Origin: Streptomyces bluensis
GTDB lineage: Bacteria > Actinomycetota > Actinomycetes > Streptomycetales > Streptomycetaceae
DNA: 64,000 nt
Assembly: GCF_014650715.1 (NCBI RefSeq)
Contig: NZ_BMVM01000016.1
Span: 1-64,000 of the forward strand
Direction: 5' to 3'
Each line of letters starts with the position of its first letter. Positions within the stretch are counted from its first letter, which is position 1. Both the position numbers and the translations under genes were made by a program. Below the pieces are notes generated by a model. It searched no databases, was not told the DNA's origin, and saw only the letters and a list, made by a program, of their open reading frames with translations. Below are positions 61,839 to 64,000 of the stretch, one piece after another.

Positions 61839-62450
61839 GTGAACCACCACGACGCCCTGGAGGGCGAGCCGCCTGCGGAGTACGGCCTGGGGCTGTCCCA
61901 GTCGATGTTCGTGCCGCTGGATCTGCCGCTGGACTTCGAGGCCTTCTACCTCGGCCACCAGACGGCCTTCCACGCGTACGCGGAGGTCCACTTCGGTACC
62001 CGCGCAGCCGCTGAAGAGGTCATACACGAGGTGTTCCTGGAGATCCACGCCGGCTGGACGGAGTTGCTGAGCGCGGGCAACCTCGAACAGGGCGCGTGGG
62101 CGATCGTGCGGCGGGCCGTGCACGACCGGCTGGAGCTGGAGGGGCGGGCACCGGCGTTCGTCATCAACGGCCCCATCGCCCAGGCCCTGGCCGCCACCCG
62201 GGACAAGCTGCAGAAGATGGAGTCCACCAGCGGCCTGTACGAGGCGATCGCGGAGCTGCCGAACCGCCAGTTCGAGGTGATCGTGCTGCGCTATCTGCTG
62301 GGCTACCCCACCGCCAAGGTCGCCTGGTTCGTGGGCATCGACGAGCGCACCGTCGGCCACCATCTGCGGCGCGGCAAGGAACGTCTGCGGATCAAGCTGG
62401 GCCTGCCCGACGACCGAAAGAAGCCGAAGAAGAAGGGAGAAGGAACGTGA
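61839..62450 (+). CDS. Sigma-70 family (ECF-like) sigma factor
   Basis: 203 residues. Region 2 spans about 31-100 (FEAFYLGHQTAFHAYAEVHF, AAAEEVIHEVFLEIHAGWTE) and region 4 about 139-190 (AELPNRQFEVIVLRYLLGYP, then KVAWFVGIDERTVGHHLRRG as HTH). A highly basic tail follows (DDRKKPKKKGEGT). It directs RNA polymerase to a specific promoter set. The GTG at 61839 follows GGGAGG. Its stop overlaps the next start (GTGA), which suggests that the coupled protein affects sigma activity. Confidence 0.85.
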   Translation: MNHHDALEGEPPAEYGLGLSQSMFVPLDLPLDFEAFYLGHQTAFHAYAEVHFGTRAAAEEVIHEVFLEIHAGWTELLSAGNLEQGAWAIVRRAVHDRLELEGRAPAFVINGPIAQALAATRDKLQKMESTSGLYEAIAELPNRQFEVIVLRYLLGYPTAKVAWFVGIDERTVGHHLRRGKERLRIKLGLPDDRKKPKKKGEGT

Positions 62451-63118
62451 CCGCCACCATCGAGGCCCTGCTGGCCGACGCGCAGATCCCCGTCTCCGCT
62501 CCACGGCGCTTCGACGTCGCCGCCGCGCTGCGCCGTCTTGCCGCGGACGCTTCCCGTCGTACGCCCACCGTGGAGATCGCCCGCGCGGCGCAGGCAGGGC
62601 AGCGCCTGGGCGTGGTGTGCCGGTGGGTGCTGAACGAGCCCGACGCCGCCGAACACGTGGACAGGATCGCCGAAGGACCGGACCGCGGGCCGCTGACCGG
62701 AGAGGAAATGGATGTCGAAGGGGCCCTGGTCTTCGCCTGCCTGCTGTATCTGACGGGGCACCCGGAGTCCGCGCAGTTCTGGTGGCAGCTCGCCGCCGGC
62801 GCGGGCAGCCGCGCCGCCGCCTACTGCCTGCACCTGCACCACCTCTCCATCGGCGAATCGCGGGGGGCGTGGCACTGGTTCCACCAGCTCACCCACTCCA
62901 TGGCCGACACCGCCCCGCCGGACGCCGCGTTCCTTGAGGGCCTGGAGATCTTCGCCCGGTACGTGCGGACCAACGGCTCCCGCGCGATAGCCCCGACCGG
63001 CCTGCTGGAGTGCGAGGTCGACCGGCTCGCCGCGCGCACACCGGGCTCTTCCGTGATAGTCGCCCGGCCCGACAGCCAACTGGTCGCCCGCCTACAGGAG
63101 TTCGCCGCAGGCCGCTGA
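62447..63118 (+). CDS. Unknown soluble protein coupled to the sigma factor
   Basis: 223 residues, largely helical, with no signal peptide or membrane span. VEGALVFACLLYLTGHPESA and QFWWQLAAGAGSRAAAYCLH look like a TPR/SEL1-like helical repeat, and LHLHHLSIGESRGAWHWFHQ is rich in His and Trp. There is no zinc-anti-sigma motif (HxxxCxxC). Overlap with the sigma gene makes a role in its control plausible, either as regulator or as partner. No family recognised. Confidence 0.6.
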   Translation: MTATIEALLADAQIPVSAPRRFDVAAALRRLAADASRRTPTVEIARAAQAGQRLGVVCRWVLNEPDAAEHVDRIAEGPDRGPLTGEEMDVEGALVFACLLYLTGHPESAQFWWQLAAGAGSRAAAYCLHLHHLSIGESRGAWHWFHQLTHSMADTAPPDAAFLEGLEIFARYVRTNGSRAIAPTGLLECEVDRLAARTPGSSVIVARPDSQLVARLQEFAAGR

Positions 63119-63232
63119 GACCGCACCCACCACACGCGGTCACACACAGGGGAGCCGTGTCCAGCCACCGGTTCCAAGGCCACGGGCCGGACAGGCTCCC
63201 CAACACGACGCCATCGGAAGGAGACGTCCTCC

Positions 63233-63406
63233 ATGCACCCCAGCCGTCGACCATCGCGCAGGGGCCCGAACCGCCTTGCCCACTGCCGCACGAAGGGCGC
63301 CCGCCGTAGGAGCACCGCCCTCATCCAGATCCTGCACGGCGCCTGCTACGCCATCGGCACCGGCGTGATCGGACTCGCCTTCCTGTGGGCCGAACGCCTC
63401 TGGTGA
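63233..63406 (+). CDS. 57-residue basic single-span membrane protein
   Basis: Begins MHPSRRPSRRGPNRLAHCRT, continues with a basic stretch (KGARRRST), then a hydrophobic span ILHGACYAIGTGVIGLAFLW and AERLW at the end. GGAAGGAG lies nine bases before the ATG. It follows the sigma/unknown pair by 114 bases in the same direction and converges on the gene cut by the right edge. The Arg-rich N terminus would stay in the cytoplasm. Unknown function. Confidence 0.55.
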   Translation: MHPSRRPSRRGPNRLAHCRTKGARRRSTALIQILHGACYAIGTGVIGLAFLWAERLW

Positions 63407-63442
63407 CCGGAAGCCGGCGGCCTGTGCCGACGGGCCGTCGTC

Positions 63443-64000
63443 TCAGCGTGCCCGCGCCGGGTCCACCGCGTAGACATAGCGGAAGGACGCGTACTCACCG
63501 CAGGTCCACAGGACGTCCTCGGTCCCGTCGTAGCTGAGGTCCTCGGGCCCGACGGACAGGGTGCTTCGCGGAGTCGGGCGGGAGGCGCCCGGTGTCCAGG
63601 AGTACAGCGTTCCGCGGGCTCTGCCCGCGCTGACCGAGAGGTAGTACGTGTCGTTGACGCTGACCGCCCCCTGAATGCTCCGCCGGCCCACGGTCCTGCC
63701 GCCGCGACGGCTGGTGATCGTCCTGACGTCCGCGCCGACCAGCCGGTTCGGGGCGTGGCCCAGACCGGCAAGGGGCAGGCGCAGCACCTTGGGGCGGCTG
63801 CGCTCGCTCGCGGTGTACTCGCCGGCCAGCATGGTGTGCGGGGAAGTGGTCCGGTCGACGGAGACGGCCGAGTAGCGAAACCGTTTGCCCGTGTTGTCGT
63901 AGGCAGCGATCTGCGGCAGTACGTACTTGTAGTCGTAGCCGTAGTAGTCGCCTGCGTCGCCGGTGCCGTTCTCGATGAGACCGATCACGTCCGGGCGGTC
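63443..64000 (-). CDS. Hypothetical protein, C-terminal part (cut by window edge)
   Basis: The last 185 or so residues of a gene entering from the right. The visible part is beta-rich with repeated Tyr/Ser strands (DAGDYYGYDYKYVLPQIAAY, SVNDTYYLSVSAGRARGTLY, EDVLWTCGEYASFRYVYAVD), similar to secreted beta-propeller or strand-repeat proteins of Streptomyces. The N terminus, and therefore any signal peptide, is outside. No family assigned. Confidence 0.6.
   Translation of the reverse strand, partial: DRPDVIGLIENGTGDAGDYYGYDYKYVLPQIAAYDNTGKRFRYSAVSVDRTTSPHTMLAGEYTASERSRPKVLRLPLAGLGHAPNRLVGADVRTITSRRGGRTVGRRSIQGAVSVNDTYYLSVSAGRARGTLYSWTPGASRPTPRSTLSVGPEDLSYDGTEDVLWTCGEYASFRYVYAVDPARAR

Overview
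The window is high-GC actinobacterial DNA with dense, often translationally coupled genes (many ATGA or GTGA overlaps) and frequent GTG starts. It carries a tap-tpg pair for end-patching of linear replicons, a spore-pigment-type type II PKS, and F420-dependent and MarR/TetR/HxlR/Lrp genes. Together these point to a Streptomyces chromosome, probably an arm region. No rRNA, tRNA, insertion sequence or CRISPR array was seen.

Layout. 1-3874: GlgE-type glycogen/maltosyl metabolism (glgE cut by the left edge, DUF5133, a degenerate HATPase protein coupled to glgX). 3862-10449: mostly minus-strand metabolic genes (VOC, F420 oxidoreductase, MFS/MarR/membrane unit with a strong palindrome, aldo-keto reductase, fructosamine kinase-like). 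10626-12947: a glutamine-rich protein and a subtilisin-fold protein that has lost its whole catalytic triad. 13078-17213: a small regulator behind a perfect 21-bp palindrome, then hemC, an Lrp regulator and glutamine-dependent nadE. 17260-25500: a carbohydrate uptake and catabolism operon (binding protein, two permeases, hydroxyacid dehydrogenase, DUF2264, TIM-barrel isomerase) under a DeoR-HTH/LacI-sensor chimera; the same 14-bp motif stands before the regulator and before the operon. 25720-30492: HxlR/RidA, a monooxygenase-fold protein, tap-tpg, an acetyltransferase. 31338-36584: whiE-like spore pigment operon in canonical order but without the divergent hydroxylase. 36675-39036: glpK-glpF.

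The most striking locus is 39610-51934. A single 2479-residue type I PKS (KS-AT-DH-MT-ER-KR-ACP, no thioesterase, the domain order of fungal highly reducing iterative PKSs) is divergent from four tightly coupled genes with the order and signatures of OleA, OleB, OleC and OleD. In known systems these condense two acyl chains head to head, reduce the product, form a beta-lactone and decarboxylate it to an olefin. Here the PKS is probably a dedicated acyl-chain supplier, which would give polyketide-derived beta-lactones or long-chain hydrocarbons. I do not know this combination as a described pathway.

51937-54993 is a second sugar ABC importer. 55404-64000 holds a hydrolase/TetR pair with duplicated operators, a secreted SGNH hydrolase, small secreted proteins, a P450, a sigma factor coupled to an unknown protein, a 57-residue membrane peptide and a protein cut by the right edge.
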